Shown here: positions 23,600 to 36,149 of the stretch, piece after piece
Layout: the number at the start of each line of letters is the position of its first letter
Numbering within the stretch: the first letter of the stretch is position 1
Program-made: the position numbers and the translations under genes
Notes under the pieces: generated by a model
The model's input: only the letters and a program-made list of their open reading frames with translations
Told to the model about the DNA's origin: nothing
Databases searched by the model: none
Source: Monomorium pharaonis
Lineage: Eukaryota; Arthropoda; Insecta; Hymenoptera; Formicidae
Direction: 5' to 3'
Length of the DNA: 64,000 nucleotides
Assembly (NCBI RefSeq): GCF_013373865.1
Contig: NC_050477.1
Location: 8,728,722-8,792,721 of the forward strand

Positions 23600-25381
23600 A
23601 CTACGTTGAAAGCTCGTCTACAATCGTTTACGATCATGGCATTATAAGAAAAAGATCACAAATATTATATTATAGCATTTGCTTAATGCAATTTACAATT
23701 ACATACAACATTTTTTATTACAATCACTACAAACGTTATTATTATCGACACAATATATTTTATACAAAATTATGATTTTTACATTAGTTAAATATCACAA
23801 ATGAAAGATTCTCAGCAATTTACGATTGTAAGTAATAAGATATGTGTTCAGCAAGTAAACGTAGGTAAGTAATGAGATGTGTGTTCAGAAACCGCACGCG
23901 GAACCGCAGACCACATCGGAGGCGCATCATCTTTGGCGGGCCGCGCCGCGTTGCACGCGCGTGCCCGAGAGGGAGAGAAACGCGGCGTAAACTTTCACCC
24001 TGCCGGGCTCGCGTGGTAGTCGTGTCTCCGCGGCATGTACACCACAATAGTTAACCTTATGACTTCGCGCGCCGAGAGGTCTCTTCCCCCTTTCTCTTTG
24101 TCCCATCTCCTCGTCATTGCTTGCACGCGCCCGTATGGGGCACCGCGCCATGCCCCGGAGCGAGACACGCGCGCATCGACCTATCAATCATACAGCGATA
24201 TTCACCTCCGTGACGTACAACCTGGAAGTGGGCGTACAGTACGAAGTCATCGCCTCCTTCGATCTTCGACACGCGTCTACGACCGCTGCTGTTCTCGCGA
24301 GTAAAACCGTCGTTTCCGCCATGCAATTCGTGACCGACTAGCTCTAGCTTCGACCTTAGCCTCGGATGGATCTTCCAACTTCTGTGTGTGTTATCCAAAA
24401 AGATGATATTACATTGAAAAAGAGTTTAGTAATCATCTAGATGTTGAATGAAGTTTTAATAAAATAATTTTTATTAAATATTTGATGAAACTATTATTCA
24501 ATATTACTAATTATTTGATTATATCAATTAAAAATTTATTTAAAATTATTTTGCCAAAGTTAAATTATTATTACCAAATCCTTTTTTTAGCGTAGAATTC
24601 AGCGTGAAAATTATATATTAATCCCTTAGCAATAATTTTCATAATAACAGCCTATAGTAAAAAAAGGTTGTCGAAGAAACTGTTTTTTAAATTCAAGCTT
24701 GTAAACCTTTTTGAGAGACAGTTCTATTAATTCTATTGAAACGAATCTAAAGCCGGGACTGATCGACCGGTCGGGAATTCTGGTTTCCACGTCACGGAGT
24801 TCGCAGATGTAAGGAACAGGTCTTCGTCTTCGGGATGAAACCGCGAATCTAGAAGTGGATGTGCTTTACAACGACCACGGTGACCTTTAACCTTATGGTA
24901 TCGACAGCGCTGCCGTTTCTATGTCTTTGCGTGCACAAGGATGCATGAGGCAGCGAATAGCTTACTTTTCGTCGAGAAGAGGAACGACCCACGACCTTAC
25001 ACTGCGAAATAACTTGCATACGAGATTGCTGCGTCGACGCGTTCTACTTCCTCGATCTTTCCTCGTCTTCGCTAACCTTTGACAATGATTCTCTGCGATA
25101 CTGTGAACTTCTAACATGTTTTCCTTTTCCGCTTTTCAGCAATTATTAAGGCAACGAAACTTATTTTTGAAATAATAATCACTTTATGATTTCAATAACT
25201 CTAATATGTGTTGAAATACGATGAACTTAATATTCAATCAAAAAATAAAAAAATTGATTATACTTATTTAAATATTTTAATTAAATTAAATATAAATTTG
25301 ACACACTAATGGGGAATTAAACATTGCATACGCGCGCATGTGTGTGTGTGTGTAAATATTCTTTTATTAGTTTATAATAAA

Positions 25382-25417
<36 letters not shown>

Positions 25418-25784
25418 CTTAGGTAGAATAATTAATGTAGCAAAATCACTGCATAAACTATTTAAAGAGAGATATTTTATGCACGATGTAACCTTCAGTC
25501 CTTTTGATTCTTGAAATGATTGCCAATTTAAAAGAAATCAACATCACGTTAATGACGTTCAATCATCTTAAACAGAAGCAAAAGCATATAGCCTTCGATT
25601 TTTTCACTGCAAAATAATTTGCACAAGATTGCAAATCATATTTCATTTCTTTTCTCTTTTTGGTAGTTAATTCTTTCATAATTTTGTTTCTCTGTCTTTA
25701 GAGTGGCTAAATTAATGCAGATTATACAACAAAAATAATGAAACGAATTGTGTAAATTGAAATCACAAGGCCATAAGGTAATTG

Positions 25785-25829
<45 letters not shown>

Positions 25830-28600
25830 AGCGGAAAGATATGTTCCGTGCAATAATGTATATCTTAGCTATTCGATAGGCCAGTTTACGACGTGGAAAC
25901 GGCCCAGGCTCTCAGGTGCTCCCTTTCATCGTGGTGGTCCCTCTAGCTAACCTTTGATACTGCAACGTTTCTTAATAATTCAAGCGATTGCGGTACGTTC
26001 GGAGCAGTGTAATAAACACGCATCTTCGTGCTTTACTCGTCGTGGACCGCGCGTTTTTCTCGTCTTTGTCGCCGGTCACTCCGTCCCACCGCAAAAAGTC
26101 ATTAGGAACTGGTTTTAGAGTTTCCAGTTAAGTCATCAGAGCAACATTTTAGAGCCGTCAATAGCGCCGATGGGGCAGTCGCTCAATAATTTACAGCCGT
26201 TTCAATACTCGCGCGCCTAGAGTAGTCAGAAGCGTATGACCGTTTTTATGCCGTTGCAATTCTAAATTACGTACCATAAGCAAGAATCGCGCGGAACACC
26301 CGCGGAACTCGCAAAAACTTATCCCGTTTCGCTCGGCAACGACGCGGTTATGTAAGTTTACAGCCGGACACGAAATGATATGTGTCGCGATGATATGCCA
26401 ATGATTAAATATACGTATATAATTACGGATTATATAACTCTGTTTTTTAAAAGTTTATCTTTTTTGACTTATGTCATATCTTTCTCTAAAAATTATTGTT
26501 CTATTATATATTTCTCTCCAAAGTTTCAAATTATGTCTAAAATCATGTTTCTTAAATTTCTACTCTGTCTCATATTTTCATCTCCTTCCTTATTTTTTTA
26601 ATCGATTATTAATTAAATAATCATTAAATTATTTAATTTATATTATATTATTATTTCTATTGCTTATAATTCTATTATTATTAGATTTAGATATTAATGC
26701 TAGTACATATTATTTAATATCTACATTGATCGAGTAAGACAATGAATGCTATTTTAACCTTTAGTTGTCACAATGATATATGGTATGTCCGAGTGATTAA
26801 AAAACAATCGACTTTTTTAAAAACTTTTTAAATATATTTTTATAAATCTTTAAAAGCTATACACTTATGATATTCTAACTAAGGTATTCATTTTTTTTGA
26901 CATTTTGCAGTTACAATAAAAAAAATTTGTTTGAAATTAATGCATTTGATTCAGAGATGCAAACAAATGAAAACTGCTCAGGTATGGCCCACCCGTTGTG
27001 ACAACAACGTGAAATTTTGATATTGTAATTGAAGTTTAAGTACAGATTTGATTCTTAACAATATATTAGTATCATTAAATATCTCAAGCTATTTGTATGC
27101 CTATTTTTTCCCATTTAATCTCCAGTATCTGTTCAGTAGCCTCATTTCAACATCAGAAAGATCCGCCGCTTTGATTTTCATTCCCAATAACGCGGCATGG
27201 TGCACCGTCGAGTAAAAGCGTAACGAGCGCAGCGCACGTTGGCGCTATAAAACGTCCTCCGTGTGGGAAGGTGCAAGGACGTCGTTATGGAATAAAGCAG
27301 CGTACACACCTACGGATGACCGTGGCTAAGCTAGATCCTAAGTAGCTTACGAGCGTCGTCTCGATGTCACAGAAATATCCGTCGGAGGCGTCCGCCTTCT
27401 TCTCCGTTCGATGCACTCCCTACGCGAATTTTCTTTCTCTTACTCTTTAGCCTCCCCTTTCTCTCTCTATCTCTCTCTCTCTCTTTCTCTTTTTCTTCTT
27501 TTCCTATCTGTCATCTCTCACCGTCGCGACATACACACATCCACACACACGGCCCGTTAGAGCGACGGTGCCCACGCTGAAATGCCTCCATGAAGAGCAG
27601 CTAATTGTGAGGCGGTTGATAAACTCGTTTATCGCCACGGCGACAGGCGCGATGCACTTCTTCGAGAGATGCGATCGGCATTATAATGCACTTTGCAATT
27701 CCTCTTGATCGAATCGAATAATAATATTTGTGCACTTCATCTTCTTACGGGTCTACATGGAAATGGCATTAAGTCTGATAAGCAGATGCCAGGGAAAAAT
27801 TACCACTATTAATATTTTTTTGCTGATAACATTTAACGCGCAACATGTATACATATCATAAAGATTTTGACTTAATAAATTAATTTCAGGATTTATAAAA
27901 TTAATAAATTAATATTATTATTGTACAAATAAATAAATGGTGTAGAAATAAATAATTTGTATATAAGTTATATAATATCAATTAAAAATAATAATTAACT
28001 TTTAATATTAATCTTGGTGTTTTTTAGAAAAAAATTATTGTAGGTTTTTTAACGCAAATTATGAATATATCCCATTTTAGAGTCAATCATAAATAATAAT
28101 TAAAATATTGCAACACGTCCTACATAAAATTCTTGTTTTTATTTAATATGATATCATGATATGATTTTCAACATTAATACTTTAAAAAGTAAAATGATAT
28201 ATTGAAAATGAAAATGATGGCAGCAGAAAGTGGACCGTCAGCAGATAGAAATTCTTTGCTTCTACCTTGCTCGGCTGCACCTCCTTTCGACCTCCCTTTC
28301 ACCTTCTCTGCATTATCGTCGCTACATGAAACGAGACCCACGCGTATATGCATTGCGAAAATGCGTCGGCGAAGGCTGCCCAGATCGATTTCGCAGGTAC
28401 AATGCGCCTGTCTTTCCAACAGTCTTGCATACATGCTCGCCGCTGCACCGAGTAACACGATAATTCTTCACCAGTGAGAGTGCAGCCGAAAATAATCAAT
28501 CGTTCGAGCTAAAAATACTGCATGGTAAAAAGTTCGGTGTTCTCCAATATACAAGACGGACATTTTTAGGCCGCACAACATTGTCGATCGTTAACGCGTG
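23600..28600. other. Gene-free DNA with GC-richer islands and microsatellites
   Basis: Islands at about 23870-24400, 24740-25100, 25850-26360, 27140-27700 and 28200-28480. Simple repeats are (TG)n about 25338-25352, (TA)n 25385-25416, (CT)n about 25790-25826 and a CT-rich tract about 27455-27490. The string gctaacctttga appears twice (near 25071 and 25946). No protein family is recognised. Confidence 0.5.
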
Positions 28601-28607
28601 AAAAGCT

Positions 28608-28736
28608 CGTTCTACATTAGTCGCAAGCAGCTAGTTGCGACTTGCGACAGCCAATGAGCGCCTAGTTTCTAGTTAAAGCTCGACAGTCATTGGCTGTCGC
28701 AAGTCGCAACTGGCTGCCTGCGATTAATGTAGAACG
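28608..28736. mobile_element. 129-bp GC-rich inverted repeat (MITE-like)
   Basis: Arms of about 53 bp begin cgttctacattagtcgcaag and end in the matching inverse (cgattaatgtagaacg). The interior repeats gttgcgacttgcgacagcca in opposite orientations. It forms one long hairpin with a loop of about 20 bp. No target duplication is obvious. It is GC-richer than the AT-rich MITEs elsewhere in the window. Confidence 0.75.
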
Positions 28737-28739
28737 GTC

Positions 28740-30617
28740 TAAAGATTATCGCTTTGATAACAAATATTTCACAGCCTGACAAAATGACGAAGTGGATCTA
28801 ATAACCGTTCGTGTTTTTACAATTTTTTATTGCTAATTATGATTTTTAGATAACTAAAATTATTTTTTTAATTCTTAGGAAAATAACTTGAACGCATTTG
28901 CTTCTGAAACTTTTCTAGATCACATGCGCGTGTGATTAGATCCGCACAGTTACATCGTAATAATCAAAGTGCCTAAATCGGTTGAATCGTCCCGATGATT
29001 GAAATCGAGAACAAAGCATTAGCGGACGCGCAGCGCTTGGAATTGAGATGAATGCGGCGCGAGCAAGATTGATTCCCTTCATTAAGTCGCGGGCTCCGCG
29101 CGCACAATTAAACGCGCATTACAAACGGGATGCGAAGCGCGCGAACAAGTCGGGGCAAGTACGCCCTAACAAGAATGAGCATTCTGCGCGCGAAGGTCCT
29201 TCTATTACTGCGTTTGAAATCGTAATGCCCGACGACGCGCATTAAAAACGCGTTATCTCCCCCCTCCCCGCTCTCTCTCTCTCTCGCCCTCTCACTCTCT
29301 TGCGAGATACTCCACTGCCCTTCATCGAAGAAAATGCAGCCCCATCGCGCCGTCTCAAGGACTTTTCGCCGCACTCAAGCGCATAACATAAGAATATAGA
29401 CAAATGTAGATCGACCAGACCACCTGTAGGGTACCAATCGCAACTACAATGAGCCGCGCTAAATTCTTAACACTTTTATTCCCGCATTTAGCACAATCAT
29501 GCAGCGATACATTAAAGAAACAAAAACTTTTAAAAATGAGTACAATAATGTGTTTTGTAAACTTTTTCTAAAAACTATTTTATATTTAAATAACCTTGAG
29601 ATTTCCTCTTCTAAATTCTAAAAAATGTATGTCAAATTGATTCTGCACTTTTCTTGTAAAAAAGACTGAGAAATAATAGACAATTAAATTATCGAGAAAT
29701 ATATTAGAAGTGACTTATTGTTTTCCTCTCTTTAACAAATTTTTTAATTAACACTTGAATGAAAATAACTCGGTCCATTTTATTATTATCAAGAATATGA
29801 CAATTTACGGCGCAGCAAGCTTAAACTCCTCGCAGTTCCGGAGATGCGGTCATTTATAAGACAGAAAACAGAATAAAAAAATGCAATGGATGCAATCACT
29901 TGTCGGGTTATCGTGCGACATCCCGCATCGCCACGGACGAACGACATACAGTTTTAATCGGAGAGCTGACCGAGAGCTCTCGTCTGATCTCGCAAACGAC
30001 TTCTGCATTGGGTGGTCCCATTGTGCGCGACCGGACAAACCAAAGTGGACTTTAAACGTACGGCCGGGCATAAAGAAGCGCCAGAAATTTACGCTTGCTG
30101 GCTGCTCGCGCGCACGCGGAAAGAATCCGACAATACACGAGTTTCGTAAAGTTTCGGCCGCAACGACGGAATCTTCCTCCTTCGACGGAATCTCTCAGCA
30201 TTAGCTCTTTTTTCGCGCGCCCCGTTTTTACGAGTACCTACCGATGACACTCGTTTACGCGGGATGCACAAACGACGGCGCAGCACAACGGGGAAACGTC
30301 CCTTCGCTCCTGATACCGGGAAACGCGGCTAATAATTCCGACCATCTCCCGGCTACCGCCACCGACGCGACCGTCTCATTACGCGGTTATCATTATTTCA
30401 GCAAATGGATCTCCTACCTGCTCCGCTCGCTCGGCTTTACTCGCTTCGTAGGCGATTCTTTTCATTCATCTTCATGAAAGCTGACATACAACGCGACGCG
30501 CAGAAGTCGCTTTTTGTCCCTTTGCAACCCACAATGAGCGACAAACGTGATTTTCCCAACCGTGCGATTTATACGCATAAATATATCAAATCGAGGAAAC
30601 TAAATTTAGATATGTTT

Positions 30618-30654
<37 letters not shown>

Positions 30655-33600
30655 ATATAAAAAGAAATAATAAGGTTCAGATATTTAAGATGTCCGTATC
30701 AAATTACAAAAAGGTAAACGTAAACGTTAATACTTAAAAATGGATGTAAAATAAAATATTTTCAAATACTGAATTGAAACCTTTACGAATTATAAGTATT
30801 ACATATTGTAAGTCTTATAGTAAAAAAGAAACACGTTCAGAGATTACATTATATAACATGTAAAAAGTTACTTCTTTCTTTTATTTATGTTTACTTTTAT
30901 TTTAAATTTAAATATATGAAATTAATGCTTTTTTAAATATGTAGATTTGTTGTATATAAAATTATCCTCATATTGCTCATTAACCTGAATGCGATTTGTT
31001 TTGGGATTTATGAAAGAATTTGTTTCTAAAATTAAGATCAGATTTTTTTGAAGCCTGTATAAAATTATGTAATTACGCTACGCCTCAACGACATTGACAT
31101 GGGTGGCACTTTGATTATTACGATGTAACTGCACGCAAGTGCTCGCAGAAGAAATTCCTGTTTTCGCGTAAACATATTTAATTATGATCGCCTGATGACT
31201 GCCCGTTATCGATTTGTCGCTAAGGATGCGCAGTTTGCTTACGATAATCGATGCCGATAATCATAAATCGAAAATGCACTTTTAATTTTAATTATTATTA
31301 ACATTAATTCAGCATTTTACACTGATTTATATTTGACATTGCCATTGTTTGTTTTAATAAAATTTTGTACAAAAATATTCTCAGTGCACTAAGAAAAAGC
31401 ATTGTGTATTTTTATGTTATCAGGAAAGAAAGCGGACATTCCTGTTCGATGAGGGTATCTTCCGTTTAAACGACTGACTGTTTTTCGAGCGGAAGATTAC
31501 CGTGCAAAGGAAAAAGGAGAAAAAGGAGGAGAACTGTTTTGTCCAACGTGGATAGACCCTTTCTCAACTTATTGCTTCAATTCCGCAGCGAGCAGAGATT
31601 CCGGGGTCCCTCACGTTTGAAATTCGCCCGGGTAAAAACAACGGTGGGGCGCTAATATAGACGTTGAAAGCTAAGATCGATTCTGAGAAGCTTGCGTGAC
31701 GACTTCCGCTCCTTGGCAATTCGCGTTCGCCACCCCGCCGTCGACGTTGGCTAGAAATACGCACACCAGACACTGATGACAGGTCGGGACCTTTTCGCTC
31801 GTAAATTCGCTTAGCGGTCACTTAATCTCTACGCGTTTCCGTGCCATTAAAAAGATATTGGCGCCTCGTAAGAGACTTAGTGCCGAATCCGGCACCGTGT
31901 GTCGTTACGGCGAATCGCCGCGCAGGTTGGGTTATTATTTTCTCGAGAGCGAGGAGATACCACGAGCCGACCATAAGCGCCGCGATGCGAGAGGAGAGTG
32001 TTGCGACTTTTTTTAATTTATCGCTAAAAAGAATGGAGAAAGTTAAAGCATAATTAAATAATTAATATAAAAATTAAATAAGCTCTTGAAATTAACACAT
32101 ACAATTTTATGTGTTTTGGTTTGGTTTTGATTAAGGTATTGAATAATAAGAGTAAAATATAACTTATACTAAAAAATTCTTTTATATAAGTGAAAAATGA
32201 AAATTATGTATGCGCAATATATCTCAATGATAAATTTCTTAAAAAGTAGTATGTATCAGAATATTTGAATATTCACACTTTTCTTGAATATATTTTGAAT
32301 ATCTCTATTATGAAAATCTATCTATCACTTAAAAAATATTTTTATAAACAAGTCTTTAACGAAGTTACTAGTTCTTCATACTAACAATAAGTGAAACTTT
32401 ATTTGCATAGAAAATGAAAATATAAGCGTAAACAGTACCTACTATCTTTATTGTATTTGTTTTTCGTAATAATATTTTGTCAATAAAAATTTAATAAAGT
32501 TAACACAACTACAACAAAAGTGATTTCTATTGATTCGAATTATGGTTATGCTAGCTTTTTTAAAAAAATTCTTGTCGGCGCCCATGGCGTTAACTCGTTT
32601 GGAATAGTACGCATACGCGGGACACCGATTGTTGGACGAGCCTTTATGGCTCGTAAATCTGTTCTGTCACTACGCGATCTTTCGATCCTTTTCTTTGCTC
32701 CAGCGGGACTAATAGTGGCCGCCTGCGTAAGTTTGGCGCCGGATCGTTCACATGGGATACAGCCCAGTCTTTATAAATACGTAATTTCTACAAAGTATCT
32801 TCAATAAAAAAAGACTATTTCTCACCTTTGACAAATTTCAATCTGTCGGCTTGATTTTTTTCTAATGAGTAGTCACGATATTTAAATTTTGACACTAAGA
32901 ATATAGTTGAAGTAAATAAATTTATTTCATTTTTACATTAAAAGAAATAATGAACAATACTTTTCAAAATGTACAAGTTACTTCATTGTATGCAATAAAT
33001 GTATGCAAAATAATGTCAATTATATTCTTGAATAATGAATAAAATTTGGCGATAATTTGTTGCTCATGTTGTTGTCACATTATTTAATAACATGATAAAT
33101 TAAATGACAGGATAAAAACTAGGAAAAGAACTTATTTATTTGAAATTAATTGTAATCGCAAAAAATTACACTTTCAATTTAATAATAGAACATTAAATTA
33201 TAAAATTAAAAAAGCGTAGTTTTATTTTTATATTCACATTTCGATTTTGACTCTCAGGGAAAAATATTGATACTAACACGTATTTAAAAAAGTATACTTT
33301 TAATTTTCAATCTTCATATAATAATTTAACTTAAAAACGTAACTCAACATAATAAAAACTAAATAACTGAATATAAATATTTTATATCACTTTGTTTATT
33401 TAAATACAAAAAGTGCTAATTCTCTTTTTCATAATTTACGCTTATAATAGATAAAACAAATTAATAGATTGATGCAAAATTAAAAGAATAGTATATCAAC
33501 AATATGAACTGTTATACATATTTATCTGTGTTTTATAAAATATTTACTATGATGAGATCGAGATACATGTCATGTATATATTAACCATATTATAATGATT

Positions 33601-35241
33601 GAAGATTAAGAATAAAAGAAAGAAGTACAATTGAATACAATTTTTTTTTATTTGATATTTATTTGATACACACACACACACACACACATACACACACACA
33701 TATATATAGAAAGAAACTCAATGGTAATAGGAACCTATCAATAACGTTCGATATAACGCTCACTGCGTGAGACTGCGATTTTTTCCCGACACCGCAAATA
33801 ACATACGCATGCATGTCATATCTGAAGAGCTAATAGAAAAGGCGGAAAAGGAGAGATAATGATAGGATATTCTATGTACGTAAGCCTATAAATTATAGAA
33901 TGACAAGTAAGTAAGGACATCATGGAGTTGTCAGACAGCTTGTATTTTTTGTTTCTGTTAAGAAGTTATGTTTTTATGCGCCAGTCATGTTACAATTTAA
34001 AATAACTCAGTGTATCAATCACGTCAAGTGAGAAAGCGAGAACTAATATTATATTTTTTTCATCTCTTTCTAAAGTTGTAATTCTGTTTAATTACTAATT
34101 TAATAAAACTGCAGTTTCGGAAATTGTGTTTATAAAAAACTTAAAAAAAATTGATTATCAGTTCAACAAACCTTCTTCGGAACTATTAAAAATTTTTCTC
34201 TACTTAAAAAAATAGATGTACTTAATTATAATCTTTATAAAAGAAGAACGAACACTATTGCTATAAGAAGAATAGAAATAAGTGAAAATTAAAAATATAT
34301 GGAACATAAAAGATAGATGTATGTCTGACCATCATGTTTGTATTCACTTAGCGACCAGCTGTAGAAACGAAGTCTTCTGTGTTGGACTTCTGAGTGAGAC
34401 GAAAACGACGTTTTAACAATTAACTTCGACGTAAAAGACAATGTCTCTTAGTTGTAAGTTTAATGATGGTTACTTGGGAGCTAGAGAAAGAGAGAGAGAG
34501 AGAGAGAGACACAAGAAGTCAAAGTTTTCCTTGGCGGCAACGGAGGCAACGGTGTTTCCGTCCGTTCTTCTCATCTCCGAAGCTTCGAAATGTACTTGCA
34601 TTTGTCGACGGTTCACATTGTTTGTCGCGGTTACACTTGCTCTCGAAGTTGCTGCAGCAGCAGCGAAAGATTGGCAACGGTCACCGTCGTCGCTCCGCTT
34701 TGCTCCGATGCTCCTTTTTCGTCGCCCCACGACTCCGGGTAACCTTTACTTAGCGTACACTTCCACGGGGAGGCAAAAACTCAGCCAGGCGGGTGATGAC
34801 TCTCAAACATCAGAGGCCCGGCGCCCGCCTCGCGGGAGCGCCGTTCTCTTTTCCCGCGTCCATTTCTTTTTCTCTCCCTCGCAATCGCTGTTCGACCGTG
34901 CCAAAAAGGGGAAGAGCCAATATAAAATATAAAAAAAATCGCGTTCTAAAAGAATTATATTAAAATATATATCTTTAAATCTTGTTCATCTTTGTGAACT
35001 CTTATAATCAGATCTGAAAGTATCTTATAATATTATAAAATAATATTAAATAATTATATTTCTTATAATTCTTTAATTCTTTACATAAATATATTTCTTT
35101 AATTTGTTGTTAATTTTAGTATTAACTCTTGATGATATCAGATATGAAGATATTAATTACATTTCTATCCATCAAAAATCTTATTATTCTGATAAACTTT
35201 ATTAAGTTCGCGCTTGTGTTAGCGCCGAAGATTAAAAAAAA

Positions 35242-35278
<37 letters not shown>

Positions 35279-35780
35279 CACTCGATCAGCGTGCGAACAA
35301 AGAAAGGCGCGAGCGAGGATACTCGGAGGGACGTAAAGCCGCGAAGGAGGAAGAAGATGAGCGGAAAACGGAGGCGGAGATGAAGGAGGGATGGGGTTCG
35401 GGGCCTACCGTCACGAGAATCGCCACTAATAGCCGCTTAAACGTGAAAGTAGTAAAGCCACAAGTGGTACGTGGCTCCTCGTGCTCTAAGAGGCCTATCC
35501 TAGCTGAAGGGCTACCCGACAGTCGGTAGTCATAAAAATTCCTCAAGAACGCGGCGAAACAGAAGACCCTTCGGACTTTCAGTCTTCTTGCTTCTTTCTC
35601 TCCTCACCGTCCTTTCTACCTCCTTCTATTCCTTCTCTTTGTCTCTCACTCCGTTGCATCGTCGGGAGGACTTTTCTGCCGCGTCGCTGCTTTTCTTTCC
35701 TTCCCAGAGCGCGGCTTTTTTTCTGACTTCGCTGATCGAAAGAGAGACAGACAGAGAGAGAGAGAGAGAGAGCTGAGCGG
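28740..35780. other. Gene-free DNA with GC-richer islands and microsatellites
   Basis: Islands at about 28940-29460, 29800-30560, 31080-31240, 31430-32040, 32570-32770, 34370-34920 and 35280-35780. Simple repeats are (GA)n about 30619-30648, (CA)n about 33668-33702, (GA)n about 34488-34508, (TA)n about 35244-35275 and (GA)n about 35746-35772. Reading frames such as 34441-34932 are driven by the GA and GCA repeats and show no domain. Confidence 0.5.
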
Positions 35781-35785
35781 TGCAG

Positions 35786-35835
35786 AGTAAACGTACGTAA
35801 CGCGACGTAACGCCACGTAACGAACGTAATTACGC
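35786..35835. promoter_or_regulatory. Cluster of acgtaacg motifs
   Basis: Four to five spaced copies of acgtaac(g/c) occur in about 50 bp at the edge of a GC-rich island. A splice-donor-like string (tctac, then gtgagt) lies at 35915-35925. The cluster could be a promoter-proximal binding array. This is inferred only from repetition. Confidence 0.2.
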
Positions 35836-36043
35836 GCACCAATCCTTCGTACACGATAACCTGTTAATCCCTACCGCGGCTTTTCTCGGGCAGGAGAACA
35901 CGTATCGGCCCAGCTCTACGTGAGTAAAAGTTCTCTCTCCTTCTTGCTCTCTCCTTCCTTCTTTCTTACTCCCGGTGGATCGTGTTCAAAGTGGAGTCTG
36001 CTGGCAGGTTGTAAAATCAGCCTAACGCGTCGTTAAATTACAG

Positions 36044-36142
36044 GGCTGCTCCGGGGCTGCGCGATTGAGAAAAAGAATGGACCGTGAGACGCCGCCGATT
36101 AAACGTTCCGCCGCGCGCTACACGCTTGTCCTTAAAGCTCAG
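36044..36142 (+). CDS. Candidate short coding exon (unrecognised)
   Basis: A 99-bp open stretch is bounded by an acceptor-like site (aaattacag before 36044) and a donor (cag then gtttgtgag at 36143). It contains an ATG in fair context at 36077 (aaagaATGGAC), after which it reads MDRETPPIKRSAARYTLVLK. A preceding donor-like gtgagt at 35920 would leave a 124-bp intron and make this the second exon, phase 0 at both ends. No downstream exon was found within the window and no family is recognised, so this may be chance. Confidence 0.15.
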
Positions 36143-36149
36143 GTTTGTG

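Noticed and set aside
34441..34932. 163-codon frame with RERERE and AAAAA runs
   Set aside because: Driven by GA and GCA repeats; no domain recognised.
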